Below are positions 16,572 to 26,293 of a stretch of 63,989 nt of DNA, in pieces. The notes under the pieces are model-generated. The model saw only the letters and a program-made list of their open reading frames with translations, searched no databases and had not been told where the DNA came from. Every line of letters begins with the position of its first letter. Within the stretch, counting starts at the first letter, position 1. Both the position numbers and the translations under genes were made by a program. Source of the DNA: an uncultured Prevotella sp. (GTDB taxonomy: Bacteria > Bacteroidota > Bacteroidia > Bacteroidales > Bacteroidaceae); NCBI GenBank assembly GCA_944319815.1, contig CALUEX010000011.1, positions 1-63,989 on the forward strand, read 5' to 3'.

Positions 16572-19207
16572 TCATTCTTCCCCGTCACTATCTTCTTTAT
16601 CTCGTTCAGCCTGTTGAGGGCTTCCACGGGCGTGAGGTTGTCGATGTCGAGGCCGATGATTTCGTCGCGCACCTGGCAGAGCACCGGGTCGTCGAGCTGG
16701 AAGAAGCTGAGCTGCATCCCCTCGCGCCCCTGCCCGAGCCTCTCCACGGCCTGCTTGCCCACGGCTCCCACCTGGGCGTTGTCGGCCTCGAGCTGCTTCA
16801 GGATGGCCTCGGCGCGGCGCACGATGCTCTTGGGCATACCGGCAATCTGGGCCACGTGTATGCCGAAGGAGTGCTCCGAGCCGCCGCGCTCCAGCTTGCG
16901 CAGGAAGATGACCTTGCCGCCGGCCTCGCGGACGCTGACGTTGTAGTTCTTGACGCGCGGAAAGTTCTTCTCCATCTCGTTCAGCTCGTGGTAGTGGGTG
17001 GCGAAGAGCGTGCGCGCCCTGGCCCTTGGCTGCTCGTGCAGGTACTCCACGATGGCCCATGCTATGCTGATGCCGTCGTAGGTGGAGGTGCCGCGGCCCA
17101 GCTCGTCGAAGAGCACGAGCGAGCGCGGCGTGACGTTGTTGAGTATGTTGGCGGCCTCGGTCATCTCGACCATGAACGTCGATTCGCCCAGCGAGATGTT
17201 GTCGGAAGCCCCCACCCTCGTGAATATCTTGTCCACCATGCCTATTCTCGCGCTCCCTGCCGGCACGTAACAGCCTATCTGGGCCATGAGCACGATGAGG
17301 GCTGTCTGTCGCAGCAGGGCCGACTTTCCGGCCATGTTGGGGCCGGTTATCATCATGACCTGCTGGCGTTCGGAGTCAAGGTAGACGTCGTTGGGCACGT
17401 AGCTCTCGCCCACGGGAAGCTGCGTCTCGATGACGGGGTGGCGGCCCTGCTTTATGTCGAGCACCGTGTTGTCGGCCTCCACCTGCGGGCGGACGTAGCC
17501 GTTGGTCTCGGATGCCTTGGCGAACGACAGCAGGCAGTCGAGCCTGGCGGCCAGCGTGGCGTCGGCCTGTATGGCGGGTATGTACTCCTGCATGGCCATG
17601 ACGAGGTCGCCGAAGAGCCTTGCCTCGAGCGCGAGGATTTTGTCCTCGGCGCCGAGGATTTTCTCCTCGTACTCCTTCAGCTCCTGCGTGATGTAGCGCT
17701 CGGCCTGGGCGAGGGTCTGCTTGCGCACCCAGTCGGCCGGCACCTTGTCCTTGAACGTGTTGCGCACCTCGAGGTAGTAGCCGAAGACGTTGTTGTAGCC
17801 TATCTTGAGCGAGGCTATGCCCGTGGCCTCGGCCTCGCGCTCCTGGATTTTCAGGAGGTATTCCTTGCCGCCCGTGGATATGCTGCGCAGCTCGTCGAGC
17901 TCGGCGTTGACGCCGGCCTTTATTACGCCGCCCTTGCTTACGAGCTGTGGCGGGTCGTCGCTGACCTCGCGCCCTATGCGGTCGCGCAGGCTCTCGCAGA
18001 GGCTGATGTTGTCGGCCACGCGGCGCAGCCCCTCGTTGTCGGCAGCCATGCAGGCGGCCTTGACGGGGCCGAGGGCCTCGAGGGCGGTGCGCAGCTGCAC
18101 TACCTCGCGCGGCGACACGCGGCCTACGGCCACCTTGGATATGATGCGCTCGAGGTCGCCCACGCGGCGCAGGTTGTCGTCAACGGTGGCGCGCAAGCCA
18201 TCGCAGGCCATGAAGCTGTCAACGACGCCGAGCCTGTTGCCCACGGCCTTGGCGTCGCGCAGGGGGAAGACCAGCCAACGCTTTAGCAGCCTTGCGCCCA
18301 TAGGGGTGACGGTGCGGTCGATGACGCTGAGCAGCGACGCGCCGTCGTCCTGCATGGGCCGCAGCAGCTCGAGCGAGCGTATGGTGAACTTGTCGAGGCG
18401 GACGTACTTCTCCTCCTCTATCCTCGATAGCGACGTGACGTGGCCTATGTGCGTGTGCTGCGTCATCTCGAGATACTGCAGCACGGCGCCCGAGGCCACT
18501 ATGCCGGCGTGGAGGTGGTCAACGCCGAAGCCCTTGAGCGACTTCACGCCGAAGTGCCTGAGGAGCTTCTGCCCTGCCGTCTGCTCGGTGAACACCCAGT
18601 CGTCGAGCTCGAAGGTGAAATACTTGTTGCCGAACCACCGCTCGAACTCCTCCCTCCTGCCCCTCTCGTAGAGCACTTCCTTGGGCGAGAAGTTGACGAG
18701 CAGCTTCTCCACGTAGTCGAAAGAGCCCTCGCCCGTGAGGAACTCGCCCGTGGATATGTCGAGGAATGCCACGCCGCAGGCCCCGCGGCCGAAGTGGACG
18801 GCGGCCAGGAAGTTGTTTTCCTTGTAGTCGAGCACGTTGTCGGTCATGGCCACGCCCGGCGTCACCAGCTCGGTGATGCCCCGCTTTACGAGCTTCTTCG
18901 CCAGCTTGGGGTCCTCCAGCTGGTCGCAGATGGCCACGCGGCGCCCTGCCCTGACGAGCTTCGGCAGGTAGGTGTCGAGCGCGTGGTACGGGAAGCCGGC
19001 CATCTCCGTGGGCGTCGCGCCCTGCGTGCCGCCGTTGCTGCGGCGCGTCAGCGTGATGCCGAGTATGCGGCTGGCATCGACGGCGTCTTGCAGGTAAGTC
19101 TCGTAGAAGTCGCCGCAGCGGAACAGCAGCATCGCGTCGGGATGCTGCGCCTTGAACGAGAAAAACTGCTTCATCATCGGCGTCAGCCCGTTGTCTTTCT
19201 TGGCCAT
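16568..19207 (-). CDS. mutS: DNA mismatch repair protein MutS
   Basis: 879 residues, full length. It recognises base mismatches and small loops and recruits MutL. The N-terminus ([29 protein letters not shown]) contains the phenylalanine-glutamate mismatch-wedge motif as FYE. The C-terminal ABC-type ATPase has Walker [14 protein letters not shown] (K628), Walker B with signature region ([17 protein letters not shown]) and [10 protein letters not shown]. The C-terminus ends in [10 protein letters not shown]...[10 protein letters not shown], so the short dimerisation tail is present. mutL is not in the window. The stop codon falls within the intergenic repeat dialect. Confidence 0.97.
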   Translation of the reverse strand: MAKKDNGLTPMMKQFFSFKAQHPDAMLLFRCGDFYETYLQDAVDASRILGITLTRRSNGGTQGATPTEMAGFPYHALDTYLPKLVRAGRRVAICDQLEDPKLAKKLVKRGITELVTPGVAMTDNVLDYKENNFLAAVHFGRGACGVAFLDISTGEFLTGEGSFDYVEKLLVNFSPKEVLYERGRREEFERWFGNKYFTFELDDWVFTEQTAGQKLLRHFGVKSLKGFGVDHLHAGIVASGAVLQYLEMTQHTHIGHVTSLSRIEEEKYVRLDKFTIRSLELLRPMQDDGASLLSVIDRTVTPMGARLLKRWLVFPLRDAKAVGNRLGVVDSFMACDGLRATVDDNLRRVGDLERIISKVAVGRVSPREVVQLRTALEALGPVKAACMAADNEGLRRVADNISLCESLRDRIGREVSDDPPQLVSKGGVIKAGVNAELDELRSISTGGKEYLLKIQEREAEATGIASLKIGYNNVFGYYLEVRNTFKDKVPADWVRKQTLAQAERYITQELKEYEEKILGAEDKILALEARLFGDLVMAMQEYIPAIQADATLAARLDCLLSFAKASETNGYVRPQVEADNTVLDIKQGRHPVIETQLPVGESYVPNDVYLDSERQQVMMITGPNMAGKSALLRQTALIVLMAQIGCYVPAGSARIGMVDKIFTRVGASDNISLGESTFMVEMTEAANILNNVTPRSLVLFDELGRGTSTYDGISIAWAIVEYLHEQPRARARTLFATHYHELNEMEKNFPRVKNYNVSVREAGGKVIFLRKLERGGSEHSFGIHVAQIAGMPKSIVRRAEAILKQLEADNAQVGAVGKQAVERLGQGREGMQLSFFQLDDPVLCQVRDEIIGLDIDNLTPVEALNRLNEIKKIVTGKNE

Positions 19208-19219
19208 GGTCTTTTATTT

Positions 19220-19562
19220 TTTTAGTTGACGAGAGACTTTTTAGTTGACGAGGGACTTTTTAGTTGACAAGGGACGAGGGACGAGCATACAAGGAGATTA
19301 GCATCGCCGGCATTATTTTATCGGGTGAATAGGACGGATAAGGCCGATAAGCCCAATGGGCCTTGGCGGAACGCTTGCGGGACAGTGGTGTCCGGGGCTT
19401 GTCCCTCGTTGCTCGTCCCTCGTTGCTCGTCCCTTGTCTGCTTGTCGCTTGTTGCTCGTCCCTTGTCTGCTCGTCGCTCGTCTGCTTGTCGCTTGTTGCT
19501 TGTCTGCTTGTCGCTTGTCGTTCGTCTGCTTGTCGCTTGTCTGCTTGTTTCTTTTTCTCGTG
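19220..19562. repeat. Dialects upstream of mutS: TTTTTAGTTGACGAGGGAC, GGCCGATAAGCCC and CTTGTCTGCTCGTCG
   Basis: Just upstream of mutS are two copies of a TTTAGTTGACGAGGGAC phrase. Then comes the GATAAGGCCGATAAGCCC dialect (19325-19365). From 19395 to 19560 about 20 CTTGTC/CTCGTC words run in the opposite sense to those at 11817 and 25006. No gene is supported here. Confidence 0.75.
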
Positions 19563-19689
19563 CAAAATTACTAAAAAATAAGGATTGGCGAAAATATCGG
19601 CTTTCCGATTTTTTCATTCCACGCCCCTCCCCACCCCATTTCATTCTTGATTTTTCATTTTTAATTCTTCATTTTTCATTCTTCATTTT

Positions 19690-20124
19690 TCATTCTTCAT
19701 TTTTCATTCTCTTAATCATCCCGTTCAGCGGCTGGCTATCCTGCCTGACGTACATCAGCCAGCAGTAGCGGCTGAAGAGCGACGTCTGGCGCACGCCCTT
19801 GCGGTTGCGCGCGTTGAAGGCCATCGAGTAAGGGTTCGACGGCACGGGCACGTGCAGCACGTCGCAGGCGCGCTTCACGATTGAGCGGAAGCCCGACGGG
19901 CGGCCCTGCCCGTCAACGAGCTTCTCGCTCATGTAGACGCAGTGCGACAGGTCTATCAAGTCGGTCGTGCTCTCGTTCCAGTAAAGGTTCTCGTCGGGCG
20001 AGCGCGCCAGCAGCTCGGCAAACTGCCTTGCCATCATGTCGCGTGCGCGGTCGCGCTGTTCCTTCGTCAAAGTGTCTGCAAACTCGTTAGTGTGTTTCAT
20101 GCGTGTGTCCATTTCGATAATCAT
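19690..20124 (-). CDS. Hypothetical protein
   Basis: 144 residues; no domain recognised. It opens with a charged helical region (THEFA-type, EQRDRARDMMARQFAELLARSPDENLYW), then LIDLSHCVYMSEKL, SGFRSIVKRACDVLHV and RKGVRQTSLFSRYCWLMYV. The middle looks like two helices and a basic patch that could bind nucleic acid, but this is inference. Codon use matches neighbouring genes. The last residues (MKRMKNEE) are produced by translation of the adjoining ATGAAAAATGAAGA repeat, so the ancestral stop may have been lost. An ATG at 20100 (MKHTNEF) is an alternative start. Confidence 0.55.
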   Translation of the reverse strand: MIIEMDTRMKHTNEFADTLTKEQRDRARDMMARQFAELLARSPDENLYWNESTTDLIDLSHCVYMSEKLVDGQGRPSGFRSIVKRACDVLHVPVPSNPYSMAFNARNRKGVRQTSLFSRYCWLMYVRQDSQPLNGMIKRMKNEE

Positions 20125-20287
20125 CTTTCGTTATCCTCTCTCTTTTTAACGGTTAAGGTATGGTTAATACAATCGGTTAATTAAATCGGCGGCAAAGTTA
20201 CGCCACCGCCGTGCACAATATGTTCGCAATGCTATATACTTTAAGGGGTGAAAAGTTAAATAGTCTTTATTTTATTTAGGAGTTAAA

Positions 20288-20514
20288 GTAGTTAAAGTAG
20301 TTAAAGAAGTTACCGCTCCCTGCGGTCGCTAAGGAGTTAAAGACAAATGCCCCGTCTCGTATGGGGACGCTCGGTCGGAGCGTCCGCGTAATGTTCGGCA
20401 GCCAAAGGAGTTAATACATCAGTCTCTATCTTTTTACACTAAACCAACAAGGCATTTGTCTTTAACTCCTTAGCGACCGCAGGGAGCGGTAACTTCTTTA
20501 ACTACTTTAACTAC
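20288..20514. repeat. REPIN-like 64-bp perfect inverted pair around a GGACGCTC palindrome
   Basis: Left arm 20288-20351 and right arm 20451-20514 are reverse complements over 64 bp. Each arm consists of GTAGTTAAAG words, an internal ACCGC-loop-GCGGT hairpin, and the conserved end GGAGTTAAAGACAAATGCC. The 99-bp centre contains GGGACGCTCGGTCGGAGCGTCC-like palindrome (20364-20385). No gene is seen between 20125 and 20683. Confidence 0.9.
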
Positions 20515-20683
20515 CCTAAAATGTTTGTGCCGTTTCGCCCTGCCGTTTGCGCCCTTCGGCATCGCAAACGGACACCTTTGGCCGTGCCGCCGTGCACGTC
20601 CGCCAACGTGCGACGCAACCGCCTGGCAGCCAAGGGGTTGCCGAATGTCATGCCCCATACTCCTGCGATGTACAGCGGTAAAG

Positions 20684-20715
20684 TTTGGGGCACGCCCGAT
20701 TTCGCACTACCTTTG
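20684..20715 (+). promoter_or_regulatory. Promoter of the HU gene
   Basis: TTTG (20684-20687), 20 bases, TACCTTTG (20708-20715). The start codon is at 20876, leaving a leader of about 155 nt that contains two CGGGCACGCAGGGC direct repeats and GC-rich hairpins; it could carry translational control. Confidence 0.7.
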
Positions 20716-20875
20716 CAACCGCAAGACCGGTCAAGCCGGCGACCGCACGGCGGGCACGCAGGGCCGAGAACTCCGGAATATCGGCCACGGGCACGCAGGG
20801 CGGCTGCCGCAAAGAAAAACCTTTTTCAGGAAACAAGCAAACTTAAAAACAACAACTTAAAAAAACTAAAAAACT

Positions 20876-21325
20876 ATGGCAGTATTTTATAAAAAGTATC
20901 AGGATAACAGGAACAGTTCGGCAAACAAGGGTAAGTGGTACGCACGCGCCGTGCACACGCAGACCGTTGACATAGACGACCTGGCCGAGGAGATGCAGGC
21001 TAACTGCACCGTGAAGCGCGCCGACATCGTGGCCGTGCTCTCCGAGCTGGTCGAGACCATGCAGCAGCACCTGCAAATGTCACACCGCGTGAAGCTCAAC
21101 CGCCTCGGCGCATTCAAAATCGGTATGTCAACCAAGCCGGCCGACACCGCCGACGCCTTCAACGCCAAGGACAACGTGAAGTCGGTGCACATACTCTTCC
21201 AGCCCGAGACGAAGATAGAGAAGGACAAGACCCGCGTGCGCGCACTGCTCACCGGCTGCAAGGTGCAGGAGCTGCCCAAGAACGCCGTCGGCGCAGACAC
21301 CGACGACGAGGAGGAGGGAGCTTAG
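20876..21325 (+). CDS. HU-family DNA-binding protein (Bacteroidetes HU-like, HIG type)
   Basis: 149 residues. The N-terminus (MAVFYKKYQDNRN...GKWYARAVHTQTVDIDDLAEEM) and the central IVAVLSELVETMQQHLQMSHRVKLNRLGAFKIG match the extended HU-like proteins of Bacteroidales, in which the HU fold lacks the long DNA-binding arms seen in E. coli HU. The tail is acidic (DTDDEEEGA). It probably shapes or marks the nucleoid. It has a strong promoter with a long leader, and the smalltalk-like mini-gene lies 261 bases downstream. Confidence 0.88.
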   Translation: MAVFYKKYQDNRNSSANKGKWYARAVHTQTVDIDDLAEEMQANCTVKRADIVAVLSELVETMQQHLQMSHRVKLNRLGAFKIGMSTKPADTADAFNAKDNVKSVHILFQPETKIEKDKTRVRALLTGCKVQELPKNAVGADTDDEEEGA

Positions 21326-21335
21326 TTAAAGGTAA

Positions 21336-21560
21336 AAGGGTAAATTTGAAGGTGAGAAGGTGAGAAGGTGGGAAGGTGAGAAGGTGAGAAAGTGGGAAGG
21401 TGAGAAAGTGGGAAAGGCGACGGCGGCAGGGTAGGGCAGAGTGCCGCCCTGGCGCCCAACCTGAACCGGGCAACGCCGCAAGGCTTCCGCTCACCAACCG
21501 TCACTGTTTTCCCAATCCCTCCCAGAACTCCCAGTCCTCCCAGTTCTCCCAAAATCCCCA
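21336..21560. repeat. GGTGAGAAGGTGAGA and CTCCCAGTTCTCCC dialects between HU and the mini-gene
   Basis: 21346-21420 is built of GGTGAGAAGG words; 21516-21562 is built of CTCCCAGAACTCCCAG words. The GC-rich piece between them (21420-21515) contains no supported gene. Confidence 0.7.
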
Positions 21561-21586
21561 ACAACAACTAAAAACCAAGAAAAACA

Positions 21587-21688
21587 ATGGGCAACAAAGA
21601 CAAACAGAACATATCAATCATACTGAAAATCATCGCTGCCATTGCCACCGCCATACTCGGCGTGTTCGGCGTGAACGCGGCAATGTAA
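21587..21688 (+). CDS. Smalltalk-like mini-protein (33 residues)
   Basis: A 33-codon gene: it starts MGNKDKQNISIILKII and continues AAIATAILGVFGVNAAM. The pattern (short polar head, then a hydrophobic I/A-rich helix ending LGVxxxxAAM) resembles the Bacteroidetes family named smalltalk, which is commonly found next to HU-like genes. An A-rich stretch precedes the ATG, as is usual for this phylum's weak Shine-Dalgarno sites. The helix could span or lie on the membrane. Function is unknown; placing it after the HU gene is the best supporting evidence. Confidence 0.72.
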   Translation: MGNKDKQNISIILKIIAAIATAILGVFGVNAAM

Positions 21689-21697
21689 GTTAAAAAT

Positions 21698-21835
21698 GAA
21701 TGTCCGCAAAGCTCCCATTCATTTTAGGAGTTAAAGGAGTTAACGTTCGCTTCGCTCACTAAGGAGTTAAAGGCAAATGCCCCGTTGGCTAATGATGGTT
21801 AACGCCGGTTTGCGGACATTCATTTTCACCAAAAA
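21698..21835. repeat. Composite element: TGAATG hairpin, GGAGTTAAAG words, GACAAATGCC-like end, closing GCGGACATTCA
   Basis: Starts with TGAATGTCCGC...CCATTCA, continues with GGAGTTAAAGGAGTTAACG and GGCAAATGCC, and ends with GCGGACATTCA, which is the inverse of the beginning. A homologous element lies at 40189-40327, and a partial one at 33357-33393. Confidence 0.8.
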
Positions 21836-22073
21836 GGGTAGAAAGGTAAAAAAACAGGATAACCGCAAAAAGGCGAGGGGCGGCAGGGTAGGGCAGACGT
21901 GCCAGCCTTGCCGCCCATGCTTATTTCTCCCAGCCCTCCCTTAATTATTTTCCCCTTCTCCCGGCCCTCCCTGTCTTTTTACTTTTTTACCCTTTTACTT
22001 TTTTACCTTTTTACTTTTTTTACTATCTTTGCATCTTGGATTATTGCATACGAACAAAACAGGATACGAAGCG

Positions 22074-25007
22074 ATGGAATACAACTTCAACGAAATCGAA
22101 AAACGATGGCAGAAACGGTGGGCGGAGATGAAGACCTACCACGTGACGGAAGACACGCAGAAGGAGAAGTTCTACGTGCTAAATATGTTCCCTTACCCCT
22201 CGGGGGCGGGACTGCACGTAGGCCACCCGCTGGGCTACATCGCATCTGACATATACGCGCGCTACAAGCGGCAGAGGGGCTTCAACGTGTTGAACCCCAT
22301 GGGCTACGACGCCTACGGACTGCCGGCCGAGCAGTACGCCATACAGACGGGGCAGCACCCGGCCGTGACCACGGAGCAGAACATCAACCACTACCGCGAG
22401 CAGCTGGACAAAATCGGCTTCTCGTTCGACTGGGACAGGGAGGTGCGCACGTGCGACCCGCGGTATTACAAGTGGACGCAGTGGGCGTTCGTCAGGATGT
22501 TCAACTCCTACTACGACAACGCGCAGCAGAAGGCGCGGCCCATCAGCGAGCTTGAGGACTACCTTGCCAAGCACGGCACCGAGGGACTCGACGCGGCTTG
22601 CTCGGAGGAGCTGCGGCTGACGGCCGACGAATGGAACGCCATGGCGGAGAAGGAGAGGAGGCACACGCTGATGAACTGGCGGCTGGCTTACCTGGGCGAG
22701 ACGATGGTTAACTGGTGCGCCGGGCTGGGCACGGTGCTGGCCAACGACGAGGTGGTTGACGGCCTAAGCGTGCGCGGCGGCTACCCCGTGGTGCAGAAGA
22801 AGATGATGCAGTGGTGCCTGCGCGTCAGCGCTTACGCACAGCGGTTGCTCGACGGTCTCGACACCGTTGACTGGACCGACTCGCTCAAGGAGACGCAGCG
22901 CAACTGGATAGGACGCTCGGAAGGAACGGAGATAGAGTTTAAGATAAAAGCCCCCTCAAACTCCCACATAGGGGGAGCTGCTGATGCCAACGAAGCTAAC
23001 CAAAGCCTCCCCCATGGGGAGGTTGGTGGGGCTTCTGGTGGGGCTTTCACCATCTTCACCACCCGCGCCGACACCATATTCGGCGTTACGTTCATGGTGC
23101 TTGCGCCGGAGAGCGAATTAGTGGCAAAGGTGACGACGCCAGAACAGAAGGCCGAGGTGGACGCTTACCTCGAGCGCACGAAGAAGCGCACCGAGCGCGA
23201 GCGCATCAGCGACCGAAGCGTCAGCGGCGTGTTCACGGGCTCGTATGCCATCAATCCCTTCACGGGCGAGGATATACCCATCTGGGTGTCAGACTATGTG
23301 CTGGCAGGTTACGGCACGGGAGCAATCATGGCCGTGCCGGCGCACGACTCGCGCGACTATGCCTTCGCCAAGCATTTCGGGCTGGAAATCCGCCCGCTCA
23401 TCGAGGGCTGCGACGTAAGTGAGGAGAGCTTCGACGCCAAGGAGGGCACGGTGTGCAACTCGCCGAAGAGTGGGGTAGAGGCCATCGGAGGTTTCTCACT
23501 CAACGGACTGTCTGTAAAAGAAGCTATTGCCGCCACGAAGAAGTTTGTCAAGGAACACAATCTCGGCCGCGTGAAGGTTAACTACCGCTTACGCGACGCA
23601 ATCTTCTCGCGCCAGCGTTACTGGGGAGAGCCGTTCCCCGTGTACTACAAGGACGGCGAACCGTATATGCTGCCGGAGGACTGCCTGCCGTTGGAGCTGC
23701 CTGAAATAGACCAGTATAAGCCTACGGAGACGGGCGAACCGCCGCTCGGCCACGCCAAGAAGTGGGCGTGGGACACGGCAAGCAACAGCGTCGTTGACAA
23801 GTCGCTCATCGACAACAAGACGGTATTCCCCTTGGAGCTGAACACCATGCCGGGCTTCGCCGGCTCGTCGGCATACTATCTCAGGTACATGGACCCGACC
23901 GACGACAAGGCCCTCGTAAGCCGCGAGGCCGACGAGTACTGGCGCAACGTTGACCTGTACGTCGGCGGCACGGAGCACGCCACGGGCCACCTTATATATT
24001 CAAGGTTCTGGAACAAGTTTCTGCACGACATAGGCTGCTCGTGCGAGGAGGAACCGTTCAAGAAGCTCGTCAACCAAGGCATGATACAGGGACGCTCGAA
24101 CTTCGTGTACCGCGTGAACAGCGACGACCACGACGCGGCTCCGGTATTCGTGTCATTAGGCTTAAAAGACCAGTACGACGTAACGCCAATCCACGTTGAC
24201 GTGAACATAGTGCACGGCGACGTGCTCGACATAGACGCCTTCAAGGCATGGCGGCCGGAGTACGCGAACGCCGAGTTCATCATGGAGGACGGCAAGTACG
24301 TCTGCGGCTGGGCAATCGAGAAGATGTCGAAGTCGATGTACAACGTCGTCAACCCCGACATGATTGTAGAGAAGTACGGCGCCGACACGCTGCGCCTGTA
24401 CGAGATGTTCCTCGGCCCCGTGGAGCAGAGCAAGCCGTGGGACACCAACGGCATAGACGGCTGCCACCGCTTCCTGAAGAAGTTTTGGGCGCTCTACGCC
24501 GACCGCGAGGGCATGAAGCAGCTCGACGACGCGGAGCCGACGGCCGACGAGATGAAGAGCCTGCACAAGCTCATCAAGAAGGTGACGCAGGACATAGAGG
24601 CCTTCAGCTACAACACGTCGGTGGCCGCGTTCATGATATGCGTGGGCGAGCTGGCGCAGCTGAAGTGCCGCAACCGCAGCGTGCTGACCGAGCTGGTGAA
24701 GCTCATAGCCCCCTTCGCGCCTCACATAGCCGAGGAGCTGTGGCACGCGCTGGGCAACCAGTCCACCGTGTGTGACGCACCGTGGCCCGCGTATGACGAC
24801 AAGTACCTCGTAGAGACGACCGTGCAGCTTACCGTGTCGTTCAACGGCAAGGCACGCTACCAGATACAGTTCCCGGCCGACGCCGACGCCAAGGCCGTTG
24901 AGGATGCCGTGATGGCCGACGAACGCTCGAAGAAGTACATCGGCGACAAGAAGGTGATGAAGGTAATCGTCGTGCCCAAGAAGATAGTGAACGTAGTCGT
25001 TAAGTGA
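22074..25007 (+). CDS. leuS: Leucyl-tRNA synthetase
   Basis: 977 residues from the ATG at 22074 ([16 protein letters not shown]); a TTG farther up (22029) is part of the TATCTTTG promoter box (22023-22030) and is rejected. Class I signatures are intact: HVGH (HIGH) near residue 47 and KMSKS in [14 protein letters not shown]. It charges tRNA-Leu; the editing (CP1) domain, which hydrolyses mischarged tRNA, includes [18 protein letters not shown]. Residues 292-324 are a 33-residue insertion translated from a nested palindromic repeat just before that motif. The frame is preserved, and the essential enzyme appears otherwise complete. The promoter lies in a T-rich ACTTTTTTACC tract. Confidence 0.97.
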   Translation: MEYNFNEIEKRWQKRWAEMKTYHVTEDTQKEKFYVLNMFPYPSGAGLHVGHPLGYIASDIYARYKRQRGFNVLNPMGYDAYGLPAEQYAIQTGQHPAVTTEQNINHYREQLDKIGFSFDWDREVRTCDPRYYKWTQWAFVRMFNSYYDNAQQKARPISELEDYLAKHGTEGLDAACSEELRLTADEWNAMAEKERRHTLMNWRLAYLGETMVNWCAGLGTVLANDEVVDGLSVRGGYPVVQKKMMQWCLRVSAYAQRLLDGLDTVDWTDSLKETQRNWIGRSEGTEIEFKIKAPSNSHIGGAADANEANQSLPHGEVGGASGGAFTIFTTRADTIFGVTFMVLAPESELVAKVTTPEQKAEVDAYLERTKKRTERERISDRSVSGVFTGSYAINPFTGEDIPIWVSDYVLAGYGTGAIMAVPAHDSRDYAFAKHFGLEIRPLIEGCDVSEESFDAKEGTVCNSPKSGVEAIGGFSLNGLSVKEAIAATKKFVKEHNLGRVKVNYRLRDAIFSRQRYWGEPFPVYYKDGEPYMLPEDCLPLELPEIDQYKPTETGEPPLGHAKKWAWDTASNSVVDKSLIDNKTVFPLELNTMPGFAGSSAYYLRYMDPTDDKALVSREADEYWRNVDLYVGGTEHATGHLIYSRFWNKFLHDIGCSCEEEPFKKLVNQGMIQGRSNFVYRVNSDDHDAAPVFVSLGLKDQYDVTPIHVDVNIVHGDVLDIDAFKAWRPEYANAEFIMEDGKYVCGWAIEKMSKSMYNVVNPDMIVEKYGADTLRLYEMFLGPVEQSKPWDTNGIDGCHRFLKKFWALYADREGMKQLDDAEPTADEMKSLHKLIKKVTQDIEAFSYNTSVAAFMICVGELAQLKCRNRSVLTELVKLIAPFAPHIAEELWHALGNQSTVCDAPWPAYDDKYLVETTVQLTVSFNGKARYQIQFPADADAKAVEDAVMADERSKKYIGDKKVMKVIVVPKKIVNVVVK
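22947..23045. repeat. Palindromic repeat inserted in frame within leuS (99 bp)
   Basis: Exactly 33 codons. The outer ends AAAGCCCC and GGGGCTT pair; inside are CTCCCACATAGGGGGAG and CCTCCCCCATGGGGAGG hairpins. It encodes a low-complexity peptide rich in Gly, Ala, Ser and Asn, unlike LeuRS sequence on either side. Confidence 0.8.
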
Positions 25008-25215
25008 CAAGCAGACGAGAGACAAGCAGACGAGAGACAAGCAGACGAGGGACAAGCAGACGAGGGACAAGCAGACGAGGGACAAGCAGACGAGGGACAA
25101 GGGACAAGCTACAAGCGGCTTGCGAGTCCATTGGTCTTATAAGCCTTATTCGTCCTATTCACCCAATTAAGTCAATCAAGGCTAATCTCCTTGTTTGCTT
25201 GTGTCTCGTCCCTCG
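25008..25215. repeat. GACAAGCAGACGAGG tandem dialect after leuS
   Basis: About six copies of a 15-bp word, GACAAGCAGACGAGG or GACAAGCAGACGAGA, start right after the leuS stop codon. They pass into TTGGTCTTATAAGCC words, then into reverse-sense CTTGTTTGCTTGTG and CTCGTCCCTCG. Confidence 0.9.
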
Positions 25216-25256
25216 TCAACTTTAAAAAGTCCATCTTCAACTTTAAAAATAATACT

Positions 25257-26183
25257 ATGACAAAACAATTAATCATCAACGAGGTGAAGGATTACGTCAA
25301 CATAACCCTGGGCCTCATGCTTTACACGTTCGCCTTCACGGTGTTCCTGCTGCCCTACGAGATAGTGACGGGCGGCATCGCCGGCATAGGCGCCGTGGTG
25401 TTCTACGCCACGAAGTTCCCCGTGCAGTACACGTTCTTCATCATCAACGCCGTGCTCATCGTGGCCGCGCTGAAAATCCTCGGGCTGAAGTTCCTGATGA
25501 AGACCATCTACGCCACGTTCATGCTGACGTTCCTCCTGGAGGTGGCGCAAGACGTGGTGATGCAGCCCGACGGCACGTTCTACAAGCTGCTGGGCGAGGG
25601 CAACGACTTCATGTCGCTCGTCATCGGCTGCATGATGACGGGTACGGCGCTGGCCATCGTCTTCCTCAACAACGGCTCCACGGGCGGCACCGACATCATA
25701 GCCGCCTCGGTCAACAAGTACCGCAACATATCGCTGGGGCGCGTCATCCTGCTCATCGACGTCTGCATCATAGGCAGCTGCCTGTTCATCGACACGTTCG
25801 GCCCAATCGAGCTGCGCTGCCAGAAGGTGGTGTTCGGCTTCTGCACGATGTTCGTTGAGTGCACCATGCTCGACTACGTGATGAACCTGCAACGGCAGTC
25901 GGTGCAGTTCTTCATCTTCTCGAAGAAGTACCAGGAAATAGCCAACGCCATAGCCAAGACCACCGAGCACAGCCTGACCATCCTCGACGGCCACGGATGG
26001 TACAGCGGCAAGCCCACCAAGGTGGTGTGCCTGCTGGCAAAGCGGCGCGAGAGCCTCACCATCTTCCGCCTTATCAAGAGCATCGACCCCAACGCCTTCG
26101 TGAGCCAGAGCTCCGTCATCGGCGTCTACGGCGAGGGCTTCGACCAGATAAAGGTGAAAGTGCCGAAGAAAATTAAAAATTAA
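25257..26183 (+). CDS. YitT family membrane protein
   Basis: 308 residues from the ATG at 25257; the ORF upstream of it is repeat-derived. Five or six N-terminal membrane helices (for example LGLMLYTFAFTVFLLPYEIVTGG, YTFFIINAVLIVAALKILG) have the repeat-type GGxxG loops of the DUF161 family (GNDFMSLVIGCMM, NNGSTGGTDIIA). A soluble C-terminal domain (about 220-305, HSLTILDGHGWYSGKPTKVVCLLAKRRE) is the DUF2179 ferredoxin-like fold, thought to sense or bind a small ligand. Transported substrate is unknown. It is separated from rdgB by 110 bases of repeat dialect. Confidence 0.9.
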   Translation: MTKQLIINEVKDYVNITLGLMLYTFAFTVFLLPYEIVTGGIAGIGAVVFYATKFPVQYTFFIINAVLIVAALKILGLKFLMKTIYATFMLTFLLEVAQDVVMQPDGTFYKLLGEGNDFMSLVIGCMMTGTALAIVFLNNGSTGGTDIIAASVNKYRNISLGRVILLIDVCIIGSCLFIDTFGPIELRCQKVVFGFCTMFVECTMLDYVMNLQRQSVQFFIFSKKYQEIANAIAKTTEHSLTILDGHGWYSGKPTKVVCLLAKRRESLTIFRLIKSIDPNAFVSQSSVIGVYGEGFDQIKVKVPKKIKN

Positions 26184-26293
26184 AAATTAAGAATTTATAG
26201 GGCTTATAGGGCCTATGGGCCTTATAAATAATAGGACAAATAGGGCCGATATGGCGGATAACCCGCCAGGCAAATAATTATGAATTGTGAATT

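Noticed and set aside
16856-18286. 476-codon plus-strand frame inside mutS
   Set aside because: Antisense shadow of mutS with Val/Leu/His/Ala bias and no motif.
20521-20892. Long open frames in the gap before the HU gene
   Set aside because: They lie across the HU promoter and leader, end inside the HU gene in another frame, have very biased composition (Pro/Arg/Ala) and show no domain.
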